From: Micromonospora sp. C28SCA-DRY-2
GTDB taxonomy: Bacteria > Actinomycetota > Actinomycetes > Mycobacteriales > Micromonosporaceae
Length of the DNA stretch: 64,000 nt
Direction of reading: 5' to 3'
Assembly: GCF_030519475.1 (NCBI RefSeq)
Contig: NZ_JAUMKD010000001.1
Location: 1,488,001-1,552,000 of the forward strand
In this document: one piece after another, positions 15,027-23,272 of the stretch
How the letters are laid out: every line of letters begins with the position of its first letter
How positions within the stretch are numbered: position 1 is the stretch's first letter
Notes under the pieces: model-generated
Databases searched by the model: none
Told to the model about the DNA's origin: nothing
Seen by the model: only the letters and a program-made list of their open reading frames with translations
Program-made: the position numbers and the translations under genes

Positions 15027-15935
15027 TCAGCCGGCGCGGCGGGCGCGCTCCTCGGCGACCAGTTCCCGGGTGGCCGGCACCACCTCGGCGGCGAACCGCT
15101 CGGTGGTGGCGGCATCGTCGGTGGCCAGGATGAAGGCGCTGACCCCGTGCTCCAGGGTCAGGCCGGCGAGCTCCTCCGCCCACTGCTCGGGCGGCCCGTC
15201 GAGCAGGGCCCGGCCGGTGTCGGCGAACCGCCCGGCGATGTTCAGCAACCGGCGTACCGCGGTGGGCTCGCGGCCGGCGGCGGCCGCGGCGTCGTCGATG
15301 ACCCGGTTCGCCTCGGCCAGGTCGGCCGCCCCGCCCGGCAGGTACGCCAGGCTGGGCAGCCAGCCGTCCGCCAGCCGACCGGTCAACCGCAGCATCCGCG
15401 GCTTGTACGCGCCCAGCCAGACGCCGATCCGGTGCGCCGGCGCCGGGCCCCGCTTGGCGCCGTTGACCTGGTAGTACTCCCCCTTGACCCGGACCGCGCC
15501 GGGCTGGTCGGCGGCCCAGGTCGCGCGGATGACCTCGATCGCCTCGGCCAGCGCGCCGATCGCCTCGCCCGGGCTGAGTCGACGGCCGCCCATCGCCTCG
15601 ATGGCCTCCCAGAACGCGCCCGCCCCGATACCCAGCTCGAACCGGCCGCCGCTGAGCAGGTCGAGGCTCGCCGCGCTGCGGGCGAGCACCGCCGGCTGGC
15701 GCAACGGCAGGTTGATCACGTTGCCGCTGAGGTGGACCCGCTCGGTCCGGGCCGCCACGTAGCTCAGCAGGGTCCAGGTGTCGTGGAACCGGGGCTGGTA
15801 CGGGTGGTCCTGGAAGGTGACCAGGTCGAGCCCGGCGCGGTCGGCCAGCACGGCCAGGTCGACGGCCTGCCGGGCCGGTTGGGCGGTGGGCGTGACGAAG
15901 GTGCCGAACATCAACTCGTGCCCGTAGTCGGTCAT
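15027..15935 (-). CDS. LLM-class (luciferase-like) F420-dependent oxidoreductase
   Basis: A 302-residue TIM-barrel flavin/F420 enzyme. MFGTFVTPTAQPARQAVDLA at the N-terminus, FQDHPYQPRFHDTWTLLSYV, LSGNVINLPLRQPAVLARSA and GGRFELGIGAGAF are luciferase-like monooxygenase signatures. These proteins oxidise or reduce diverse substrates with reduced F420 or FMN. The length is normal. It is divergent from the next gene, with a 223-bp gap. Confidence 0.88.
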   Translation of the reverse strand: MTDYGHELMFGTFVTPTAQPARQAVDLAVLADRAGLDLVTFQDHPYQPRFHDTWTLLSYVAARTERVHLSGNVINLPLRQPAVLARSAASLDLLSGGRFELGIGAGAFWEAIEAMGGRRLSPGEAIGALAEAIEVIRATWAADQPGAVRVKGEYYQVNGAKRGPAPAHRIGVWLGAYKPRMLRLTGRLADGWLPSLAYLPGGAADLAEANRVIDDAAAAAGREPTAVRRLLNIAGRFADTGRALLDGPPEQWAEELAGLTLEHGVSAFILATDDAATTERFAAEVVPATRELVAEERARRAG

Positions 15936-16158
15936 GACGCCATCCTCGCTCGCGGCCCGGCGCGCCGGGCCGGCACGTCGCCACGGCCCGATGGGGTTCC
16001 CTCTCGCGCTCGGCCCCCCGCATCCGGCGGCGGGTTTCGCCCGGATGGCACCGGGAAGTCGGGCAGGAAGGGCGGTCGGGCACCGGGAGGGACACCATGC
16101 GGATCGGGCACCACGGCGCGGGACCCGCCGCGGCGGGCCGGCGGCCGGGCGGTACGGC

Positions 16159-17259
16159 GTGAACGGCCCGGTCGGAGACGAGCCGGTCGGCGAGCTGGAA
16201 CTGGTGCACACGTTCACCGGGCCGATGCCGACCGGGGTGACCGTCTCGCACACCGGCCGGATCTTCGTGAACTTCCCCAAGTGGGGCGACGAGGTGCCGG
16301 CCACGGTGGTGGAGCTGCGCGGCGGCCGGGAGGTGCCCTTCCCGGACCAGCGGTGGAACAGTCCGGCCGGTACCTCCGACACCGAGGCGTTCGTCTCGGT
16401 GCAGAGCGTCGTGGTCGACCCGGCCGACCGGCTCTGGGTGCTCGACACCGGCAGCCCGATGTTCCAGCCGACCGAACCGGGCGGGCCGAAGCTGGTCCGG
16501 GTGGACCTGGACACCGACACCGTCGCCCAGGTGATCACCTTCCCGACCGACGTGGCGCTGACCACCACCTACCTCAACGACGTGCGGTTCGACCTGCGCC
16601 GCTCGGACGGCGGGGTCGCGTACATCACCGACTCGTCGGACTCGGGGCCGAACGGGATCATCGTGGTCGACCTGGCCAGCGGCGCGTCCTGGCGGCGGCT
16701 GCACGACCACCCCTCCACGAAGGCGGAGCCGCTGGCGACGTTCCGCCCGGTGGTCGAGGGGCGCCCCTTCCTGCAACGACCGCCGGACGGCCCGCCGCAG
16801 CCGGTGGCGATGGGCTCGGACGGCATCGCCATCTCGGCCGACGGCGCCCGGCTCTACTACTGCCCGCTCGCGTCGCGCGACTGGTACAGCGTGGCGACCG
16901 ACGCGCTGGCGGACCGGACGGTCACCGACGCCGACGTGGCCGCCACCGTGGTCCACGAGGGGGACAAGGGCGGCGGTTCGGACGGCCTGGAGACCGACGA
17001 CGCCGGCCGCTTCTACCTCACCTCGTACGAGCACAACGCGGTGCTGCGCCGCCACCCGGACGGCCGGTTCGAGACCCTCGTGCACGATCCCCGGCTGCTC
17101 TGGCCGGACACCATGTCGGTGGCCGGCGACGGGTACCTGTACGTGACCGCCAACCAACTGCACCGCCAGCCGACCTACCAGCGGGGCGAGGACCTGCGCC
17201 GCCGCCCGTACGCGCTGTTCCGCACCCGGATCGACGCCGGACCGGTCCGGCTGCGGTGA
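16159..17259 (+). CDS. Yellow/major-royal-jelly (SMP-30-like) beta-propeller protein
   Basis: A 366-residue protein matching the MRJP/yellow family found sporadically in bacteria: PTGVTVSHTGRIFVNFPKW, VVVDPADRLWVLDTG, LNDVRFDLR, AYITDSS and GSDGIAISADGARLYYCPL. Insect relatives include dopachrome-converting proteins; bacterial ones are of unknown substrate. No signal peptide is seen from GTG 16159, which gives the expected length. An upstream in-frame stretch of 75 codons is Arg-rich and unlike the family, so it was excluded. Confidence 0.85.
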   Translation: MNGPVGDEPVGELELVHTFTGPMPTGVTVSHTGRIFVNFPKWGDEVPATVVELRGGREVPFPDQRWNSPAGTSDTEAFVSVQSVVVDPADRLWVLDTGSPMFQPTEPGGPKLVRVDLDTDTVAQVITFPTDVALTTTYLNDVRFDLRRSDGGVAYITDSSDSGPNGIIVVDLASGASWRRLHDHPSTKAEPLATFRPVVEGRPFLQRPPDGPPQPVAMGSDGIAISADGARLYYCPLASRDWYSVATDALADRTVTDADVAATVVHEGDKGGGSDGLETDDAGRFYLTSYEHNAVLRRHPDGRFETLVHDPRLLWPDTMSVAGDGYLYVTANQLHRQPTYQRGEDLRRRPYALFRTRIDAGPVRLR

Positions 17260-17363
17260 CCGTCGCGGCAGCACGGCCCGGGCCGGTCACCGGTCCGCCC
17301 CGCCCGCGGGCCGGTGGCGACCGTCGCAGGTCGGCCTACACTGGGCCGCGTGGGGCGACCAGC

Positions 17364-18197
17364 ATGATCGATGAGCAGCGGCCGGACGGGTCGTCCGGCC
17401 ACGTGTGCTGGGCCTACGACGATCCCGCCACCTTCCGCAGGTCCGCCGAGGCGTACCTCACCGCTGGCCTCGCGGCGGGCGAGCGGGTCTGGTACATCTC
17501 CCCCGACGAGCCCGAGTCGGTGCTGGCCCGGCTGCGCGGGGTCCCGGCGATCGCCGACGCGCTGCGCCGTGGTGCCGCCGAGGTGGTCCCGCTCGGCTCG
17601 ACCTACGCCAGCGACTGGACAGTGGACCCGGCGGCACAGGTGGCCGCCTACGCCGCCGCCACCGAGCAGGCTCTGGCCGCCGGGCACACCGGGCTGCGGG
17701 TCGTCGCCGAGGCCACCGCCCTGGTGCGCACCCCGGCGCAGCTCGACGCGTTCGCCCGCTACGAGCACCAGGTCGACCGCTACATGCGGAGCCGACCGTT
17801 CCGCGCGATGTGCGCCTACCACCGGCCCGAGCTGGGCGCCCGGGCGGTCGCCGAGCTGGCCAGCCTGCACCCCGAGAGCAATGTCGAGGAGCTGCTCTTC
17901 CGGCTGTACGCGGTCGCCCCGGGCGACGGGCACGCCGCCCTCGCCGGTGAGTTGGACCCGTCCCAGCACGAGTTGTTCGGCACCGCCCTGGCCCGGGCCG
18001 ACCTGCGCCCGACCGGCGGCGAGCTGGTGCTGCGGGCGACCGGCCTGCGGTTCCTCGACCACCGCTCGCTGGTGCACCTCGACGAGTACGCGCACCGCCG
18101 CGCGGCGACGGCGGTGCTGCGGACCGGCCGCCCCGCCCTGGCCCGGCTGGTCGACCTGCTGGACCTGCCCCGGGTACGGGTGGAGGTGGCCCGATGA
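17364..18197 (+). CDS. MEDS sensory domain fused to a STAS domain
   Basis: A 277-residue protein. Residues 1-180 form a MEDS (DcmR-type) sensor: HVCWAYDDPATFRRSAEAYL, AGERVWYISPDEPE and RPFRAMCAYHRPELG. Residues 190-275 look like a STAS domain (ATGLRFLDHRSLVHLDEYAH). The phospho-acceptor region reads FLDHRSL, so the usual Ser-Gly is again not exact. It overlaps the next gene by 4 bp. The next gene carries the same sensor domain on a kinase, so the two probably interact. Confidence 0.85.
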   Translation: MIDEQRPDGSSGHVCWAYDDPATFRRSAEAYLTAGLAAGERVWYISPDEPESVLARLRGVPAIADALRRGAAEVVPLGSTYASDWTVDPAAQVAAYAAATEQALAAGHTGLRVVAEATALVRTPAQLDAFARYEHQVDRYMRSRPFRAMCAYHRPELGARAVAELASLHPESNVEELLFRLYAVAPGDGHAALAGELDPSQHELFGTALARADLRPTGGELVLRATGLRFLDHRSLVHLDEYAHRRAATAVLRTGRPALARLVDLLDLPRVRVEVAR

Positions 18198-19156
18198 GGA
18201 CCGGAGCCGCCGCCGGCCACCAGGGCTACTACCACGAGGCGATCCGCTACGACAGCGACGACGAGCTGCTCGCCGTCCTGCTGCCCTTCCTGATCGGCGG
18301 CGTCGAGGCGGGCGAGCCGACCTTCGTCGCGCTGGGCGAGCGCACCGGCGGGCTGGTCCGGTCGGCGTTGCCCCCCGGGCTGAAGGTCGAGTTCCTGCCC
18401 GGCGGCGACGTGTACGCCCGGCCGACCGCCGCGATCCGCTCCTACCGGCGGCTGCTGGCCGACCGGGTGGCCGAGGGCGCCGGCCAGATCCGCATCGTCG
18501 GCGAGCTGCCGCGGCTGGCGTTCGGCCCGACGTGGGACTGGTGGGCCCGGTACGAGGCGGCGATCAACCACGCGTACGACGAGTTCCCGCTGTGGAGCAT
18601 GTGCGCGTACGACACCCGGATCACCCCGGCGGCGGTGCTGGCCGACGTGGCCCGGACCCACCCCCGGTTCGCCACGCCCGACGGCGGGCACCTGCCCAGC
18701 CCCACCTACACCCCGCCGGCGGAGTACCTGCTGGAAAACCACCCGGTGGTGCCGGATCCGCTCCAGGCGGCGACACCGGCGGTCGAGCTGACCGACCCGA
18801 CGGCGGCCCAGGCGCGTGCCGCCGTGCACGCCGTCGACCGGGGCCTGCTGCCGGCCGACGACGTCGACGACCTGGTGGTGGCGGTCAGCGAGACGGTCAC
18901 CAACGCGCAGCGGTACGGGGTTCCCCCGGTCCGCGTCCGGCTCTGGCCGGGCCACGACCGGATCGTGGTGACGGTCAGCGACGGCGGCGCCGGGCCCCGT
19001 GATCCCTTCGCCGGCCTGCTGCCGGTCGGCGACGGCGACCCCGGCGGGCTCGGCCTGTGGATCACCTACCAGTCCTGCAACCACGTCACCCTGCGCCGCG
19101 ACGAGGCCGGCTTCACGCTGCGGCTGACCGCCGGCAACCCGCACCACGGCGGCTGA
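18194..19156 (+). CDS. MEDS sensory domain fused to a GHKL (RsbW-like) ATPase
   Basis: A 320-residue protein. An N-terminal MEDS domain (YYHEAIRYDSDDELLAVLLP, PLWSMCAYDTRI) is followed by a HATPase domain at about 195-315, with an N-box in AVSETVTNAQRYG, G1 SDGGAG and G2 GGLGLWITYQ. The start overlaps the stop of the MEDS-STAS gene (ATGA). Together they form a partner-switch pair in which antagonist and kinase share one type of sensor. A degraded copy of its 3' end lies at about 20998-21063. Confidence 0.85.
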   Translation: MRTGAAAGHQGYYHEAIRYDSDDELLAVLLPFLIGGVEAGEPTFVALGERTGGLVRSALPPGLKVEFLPGGDVYARPTAAIRSYRRLLADRVAEGAGQIRIVGELPRLAFGPTWDWWARYEAAINHAYDEFPLWSMCAYDTRITPAAVLADVARTHPRFATPDGGHLPSPTYTPPAEYLLENHPVVPDPLQAATPAVELTDPTAAQARAAVHAVDRGLLPADDVDDLVVAVSETVTNAQRYGVPPVRVRLWPGHDRIVVTVSDGGAGPRDPFAGLLPVGDGDPGGLGLWITYQSCNHVTLRRDEAGFTLRLTAGNPHHGG

Positions 19157-19223
19157 CCCCGAGCGCCCGGCCGACCCGCGGGGCGGTGGGGACGCCGACC
19201 CACCACGGCCACGACCCCGGAGC

Positions 19224-19262
19224 CGAAGCAGCGCCGCGGCGGACGGCCACGGCGCTGCTTCG
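19224..19262. terminator. Bidirectional hairpin terminator
   Basis: Perfect 13-bp arms: CGAAGCAGCGCCG (19224-19236) and 19250-19262. It lies between convergent genes ending at 19156 and 19270. Confidence 0.75.
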
Positions 19263-19269
19263 ACGGCGG

Positions 19270-19716
19270 TCAGCGGCGATCCGCCGGCCGGCGGGTGAGC
19301 GCCACGCCGAGACCGATCATGCCCAGGCCGAGGAACAGGTGCAGCCAGTTGTCGGCCGTGTTGAGCGGCACGAAGTTGGCGCCGCTGTCGTGGTCGACGA
19401 CCAGACCGTAGAGCCAGAGCACCAGGTAGACGGCGCCACCGGCGATCAGGTACATCCGGGCTCCGGAGACCGAACGGGCCAGCGCCAGGCCGGCGAGACC
19501 GAAGGCGACGTGCACCAGGTTGTGCAGGATCGACACCTGGAAGAGCCCGAGCAGCTTCGCCTCGGACTCGTGCCCAGCGAACGTCATCGTGCCGTAGTCG
19601 GTGGTGATGCCCGGGATGAAGCCCAGCACCCCGACCAGTAGGAAGACCGCGCCGACGGCCAGGGCGGCGGTGCGCACCGGGTGGCGGGCGGTGGTGGTGC
19701 CGGACGTGCCAACCAT
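19270..19716 (-). CDS. DUF4383 membrane protein
   Basis: A 148-residue protein with four transmembrane segments: AALAVGAVFLLVGVLGFIPG, HNLVHVAFGLAGLALARS, YLIAGGAVYLVLWLYGLVV and LHLFLGLGMIGLGVAL. The HNLVHVAFG and NTADNWLHLFLG motifs mark the DUF4383 family common in actinobacteria, with no defined role. GGAGGT precedes the ATG at 19716. Confidence 0.88.
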   Translation of the reverse strand: MVGTSGTTTARHPVRTAALAVGAVFLLVGVLGFIPGITTDYGTMTFAGHESEAKLLGLFQVSILHNLVHVAFGLAGLALARSVSGARMYLIAGGAVYLVLWLYGLVVDHDSGANFVPLNTADNWLHLFLGLGMIGLGVALTRRPADRR

Positions 19717-19886
19717 GTCTTCTACCTCCGTCGATGAAACAGGTGAGGCCGATGTGCCCCGACCGGTGCGGTCGAAACACCTCGGCGCGGTGTGGACGGT
19801 GGTTCCGCGGGTACCGGCCCGGCGGCAGCGGTAGCCGGTTGGCGTCCACCTCTCGGCGGTCGCGGCCGGCCGGGGTCGCTCCCCGC

Positions 19887-19926
19887 ACTTACCAAAAGGT
19901 AAGTACCGCACCAAATAGTTGGTACT
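19887..19926. promoter_or_regulatory. HxlR-type operator-like palindromes
   Basis: ACTTACCAAAAGGTAAGT (19887-19904) is a dyad with perfect 7-bp arms. It overlaps a second dyad, AGTACC...GGTACT (19902-19926). Such TTACC-N4-GGTAA sites are typical operators of HxlR/MarR-family regulators. It lies 63-102 bp before the reductase gene; no regulator gene is adjacent. Confidence 0.55.
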
Positions 19927-19988
19927 GGTCAATGCTGCCGTGATGGCACAGGCTCGCATAAGGCAACGACAGCGAGGAGAGCAGCACC

Positions 19989-20876
19989 ATGACCCAGCGG
20001 AACGACCCCGGCGTGAGCGTGCTCGGGCTCGGCGCGATGGGCCGCGCACTGGCGGCAGCCGTGCTCGGGGCCGGGCACCCGACCACTGTGTGGAACCGCA
20101 GCCCGGGCCGGGCGGGCGACCTCGTCGCGGCCGGTGCGACCGAGGCGGGCTCGGCGAAGGAGGCGGTACGGGCGGCCGGTCTCGTCGTGGTCTGCCTGTT
20201 CGACCACGCGTCGGTCCATGACGTCCTCGATCCGGTCGCCGCCGACCTGCCGGGGCGAACCATCGTCAACGTCACCACGACCACTCCGGCCCAGGCCCGT
20301 GAGCTGGCCGCCTGGGCCGAGGGCGCGGGTGCCGCCTACGTCGACGGCGGCATCATGGCGGTACCGGAGATGATCGGCGGCCCCGGCTCCCTGATCCTCT
20401 ACAGCGGTGCGCGGGACGCCTTCGACCGGCATCGGCACGTCCTCGACCACTGGGGCGAGAGCAGGTTCCAGGGCACCGACGCCGGCCTGGCCTCGCTGGT
20501 CGACCTCGCGCTGCTCGCCGGCATGTACGTGATGTTCGCCGGCTTCCTGCACGGCGCGGCGATGGTGGCCCCGGCCGGCATTCCCGCGCGCCGGTTCGCC
20601 GCGCTGGCGGCGCCCTGGCTGACCGCGATGACCACCGCGTTCGACGGCTACGCCGAGGTCGTCGACGGCGGCGACTACACAGTGCCGGGCCAGCAGAGTC
20701 TCACCTTCTCCGACCTGGGCGACATCATCGACGCGAGCGTCGCGCAGGGCGTCGACCCGGCCTGCGTCGCGATGGTCCAGCGACTCATCCAGCGGCAGGT
20801 CGACGCGGGGCACGGCACGGAGGGCTTCGCCCGGATCTACGAGAGCCTGCGCATCGCCGGCGTCGCGGTCCACTGA
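19989..20876 (+). CDS. NAD(P)-dependent dehydrogenase, imine-reductase/HIBADH-like
   Basis: A 295-residue protein with an N-terminal Rossmann fold (VSVLGLGAMGRALAAAVLGA, WNRSPGRA), the TTTTPAQARELAAWA and VDGGIMAVPEMIG segments, and a C-terminal helical domain carrying FSDLGDIIDASVAQGVDP. This arrangement is typical of the NADPH-dependent imine reductase branch of the beta-hydroxyacid dehydrogenases, which reduces cyclic imines or related carbonyls. GAGGAGA precedes ATG 19989. The palindromic operator upstream suggests control by a transcription factor encoded elsewhere. The natural substrate is unknown. Confidence 0.87.
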   Translation: MTQRNDPGVSVLGLGAMGRALAAAVLGAGHPTTVWNRSPGRAGDLVAAGATEAGSAKEAVRAAGLVVVCLFDHASVHDVLDPVAADLPGRTIVNVTTTTPAQARELAAWAEGAGAAYVDGGIMAVPEMIGGPGSLILYSGARDAFDRHRHVLDHWGESRFQGTDAGLASLVDLALLAGMYVMFAGFLHGAAMVAPAGIPARRFAALAAPWLTAMTTAFDGYAEVVDGGDYTVPGQQSLTFSDLGDIIDASVAQGVDPACVAMVQRLIQRQVDAGHGTEGFARIYESLRIAGVAVH

Positions 20877-20997
20877 GCGCGGTACCCGCCCGTCGTACTC
20901 GGCGGCCGCCGCACCCGCTCCGACCCGCGCGAGCCATGGCGCGAGGGCGGGCCGGAGCTGCGTACGACCGCCGTGCCGCGGGCCGGCCCCACCGCGC

Positions 20998-21063
20998 CGG
21001 CCCCGCGGCGAGGACGGCTGCACGCAGCGGCCGACCGCCGCCAACCCGCACCACGGCGACTGA
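20998..21063 (+). pseudogene. 3' relic of a MEDS-HATPase paralogue
   Basis: Translated in frame to TGA 21061-21063, this stretch reads RGEDGCTQRPTAANPHHGD. It aligns with the last residues of the 18194 gene (RDEAGFTLRLTAGNPHHGG). Nothing upstream continues the match convincingly. It is most likely the remaining end of a duplicated gene. Confidence 0.55.
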
Positions 21064-21109
21064 CCCGCCGTCGGCGCCCCGCCGTACCGCGGCGGTCAGC
21101 GGGGCGCGG

Positions 21110-21430
21110 TCAGCTGCCCTGGCGCTCCTGGCAGGGCACGCAGAAGCGGGCCCAGGGCAGGATCTCCAGGCGGGCGACCGGAATCTCGCCCCCGCACCGC
21201 TCGCAGAGGCCGTAGCCGCCCTCGGACATCCGCTGCAACGCCTGCGCGGTGTCCGCGACCCCCTGCCGGGCGGTCTCCATCAGGCCGCGGAGCGTGTCCG
21301 GGTCGTGCCCACCCTGCTCCGGCTGCCGGCTGTGGATGGTGAGTTCCGCGAGCTGGTCGGTGTAGCTCTGGAACTGCCGCTCCAGAAGGTCACGCAGGGC
21401 CTCGGTGCGGTTGCTGACGGTGTCCGTCAT
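21110..21430 (-). CDS. TraR/DksA-family zinc-finger regulator
   Basis: A 106-residue protein with an N-terminal coiled coil and a C-terminal C4 zinc finger, CERCG (Cys76, Cys79) and CVPC (Cys97, Cys100), in the form YGLCERCGGEIPVARLEILP. DksA-type proteins reach into the RNA polymerase secondary channel to modulate initiation, often with ppGpp. GAGGAAG lies before the ATG at 21430. It is monocistronic. Confidence 0.9.
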   Translation of the reverse strand: MTDTVSNRTEALRDLLERQFQSYTDQLAELTIHSRQPEQGGHDPDTLRGLMETARQGVADTAQALQRMSEGGYGLCERCGGEIPVARLEILPWARFCVPCQERQGS

Positions 21431-21945
21431 GATCGTGTCTTCCTCTCGGTGGTGCGCGGGATCCCCGGGATCGCCGGGGTGGATGCGGGGCGGCCGCCGC
21501 GCCGGGCGGCCTGCGGGGTGGGATCGGATGCGACGGGACCGGCGAACGCCGGGCCGGGGACGAAACTGCGCGTCGGCCGCCGCGGCAACAGCGCGGCGGC
21601 CGGGAAGGGCTGGTCAGTCCGGCGGAGCGTCAGGTCCCGGATCGGCGAGGCGATCCCGTGGCCGCGGTCGGCGGACACCCGCCCGGACCGGCGATCACGC
21701 TTTTCCGGCGGCCGGCGGCCGGGACCGGCGGCCGACCGGGTGGCGAGGGTGGCACAGCCACCACGCTGGTCGTCATCACCGCCTCCTCGCCGGTCGGGAA
21801 CACCTCGGACCTCCAGAGTCGGCCGAAATCGGCGGCCGGACAGTGCCCACGGCCGGCCAACAACCGGCCCCCAGATTGCCGGCCGCCGGACAGGTCGGCG
21901 CCCCGTCCGGTCCCTGGTGGGCCGCCCGGGCCGCGCCCCGGCGGG
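21431..21945. other. Intergenic region, no supported gene
   Basis: Possible small frames here are Arg/Pro-rich and resemble no family. The region includes the promoter of the TraR/DksA gene (minus strand) and several self-complementary GGCCGG-rich stretches near 21820-21900. I see no operator or RNA element. Confidence 0.4.
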
Positions 21946-23193
21946 TCAGGACGCGGGGCCGGGCAGCGGCTGGGCCGGCCAGTCCAGCGCCCGGGCGCCG
22001 AAGACCGCCGCCTGGAGGGTGAACCGGTCACCGGGGTCGGTCGGGTCGTGGCCGGTCAGCGAGCGGACCCGGGCCAGCCGGTAGGTCACCGTACGGACCG
22101 ACACGTGCAGCCGGCGGGCCGCCTCGGTGGACACCCCGCCGGTGGCGAAGTACGCGTCGAGGGTGTCCAGCAGCGGCTCGGCGCCGCCCCGGCTGCGGCT
22201 CAGCGGGCTGAGCACCGCCCGCACCAGGTCGACCATGGCCGGCTGGTCGCGCAGCAGGACGCGGTAGATGAGCAGGTCGTGGGCGTCGATGACGGCGGTG
22301 TCGGCGTGCAGCCGCCGCGCCATGGCCAGCGCCTCCCGGGCCTCCTCGTAGGAGCGGGCGATGCCGTACAGCCCGGGGTGCGGGCGGCCGACCGCCACCT
22401 GCCAGGGCCGGCCCCTGGGCAGCCGGTCCAGCTCGGCGTGCATCAACCGGCCCAGGTCACCGACCGGGGCGCCGCCCCCGGCCGCCCGGTCGGGGGCCAC
22501 CGCGTCGGCCGGGGCGATCACCACCAGCAGCCCCTCCTTGGTGGCGACCAGCACGTCCCGGTCGCCCAGCCGGTCGAAGATGACCGCCTCCAGGGCGCTG
22601 ATCGCCGCGTCGGTGTCGGGCAGCCGGCGGCGCGGCGCGGCCAGCGCCACCTGGTGCACCCGCGCCAGGTCCAGCCCGAACGGCTCGGCGCGCTCCACCA
22701 GGCCACCGAGATCGGAGTCGCCGCGCAGCAGGTCGTCGACGAGTTCCCGGCGCAGCGCCTCCTCCCGGCGGACCAGTTCCCGCCGGGCCACCGCGAAGCC
22801 CTCGGCCAGGGTGGCCACCGCGGCGTCGACGACGTGCAGCACCGCCTCGGCCGCGGCCCGTACCACCTCGCTGTCGGTGGCCCGCGCCAGCTGCGGCGAC
22901 TGCTGCCACAGCCGCCGCGCCGCGGACAGGTAGAGCTGCACCGCGCGCCCCGCCGACACGCCCTGTTCGGCGGCCCGCCGGCCCAGTGCGCCGACCGCGT
23001 CGAGTTCACCGCGCCGGGGCCGGCGCCCGGTCAGCGCCGCCTCCGCCAGCAGCGGCAGGTAGTCGCCGAGCAGCTCCACCGGCACCCCACCGGCGTCCGC
23101 GCTGGCACCCCGCGCTACCTCCGCCAGCCAGGCGTCGTCGTGACCCGCGCCGGCCCACCGTCCCGGGCCGGGCCGCCGGACTGCGCCGGTCAT
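21946..23193 (-). CDS. PucR/CdaR-type helix-turn-helix regulator
   Basis: A 415-residue regulator. An N-terminal helical region is followed by a GGDEF-like central domain (VATKEGLLVVIAPA, VGRPHPGLYGIARSYEEARE) and a C-terminal PucR-type HTH (LLDTLDAYFATGGVSTEAAR, RLHVSVRTVTYRLARVRSLT). These proteins activate catabolic or stress genes in response to small molecules. ATG 23193 is preferred; a longer start at 23244 is possible. No obvious target operon is adjacent. Confidence 0.85.
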   Translation of the reverse strand: MTGAVRRPGPGRWAGAGHDDAWLAEVARGASADAGGVPVELLGDYLPLLAEAALTGRRPRRGELDAVGALGRRAAEQGVSAGRAVQLYLSAARRLWQQSPQLARATDSEVVRAAAEAVLHVVDAAVATLAEGFAVARRELVRREEALRRELVDDLLRGDSDLGGLVERAEPFGLDLARVHQVALAAPRRRLPDTDAAISALEAVIFDRLGDRDVLVATKEGLLVVIAPADAVAPDRAAGGGAPVGDLGRLMHAELDRLPRGRPWQVAVGRPHPGLYGIARSYEEAREALAMARRLHADTAVIDAHDLLIYRVLLRDQPAMVDLVRAVLSPLSRSRGGAEPLLDTLDAYFATGGVSTEAARRLHVSVRTVTYRLARVRSLTGHDPTDPGDRFTLQAAVFGARALDWPAQPLPGPAS

Positions 23194-23272
23194 CCACCGA
23201 CTCCCTCGGACCTGGTCTCGGCGCCCACCGCCGATCCGGCACACCCTAACCCGGCGGCCACCCCACCCGGGC

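Noticed and set aside
15936..16158. Longer N-terminus for the yellow/MRJP-like gene from 15934
   Set aside because: The extra residues are Arg-rich, unlike the family, and GTG 16159 gives the expected length.
20877..20997. Reading frames in the gap after the reductase gene, as possible full-length regulators
   Set aside because: Only the last codons of a HATPase paralogue could be recognised, so it was called a relic (20998-21063) instead of a gene.
21427..21678. Small minus-strand frame of 83 codons overlapping the TraR/DksA start
   Set aside because: Pro/Arg-rich sequence without family features; the overlap can arise by chance.
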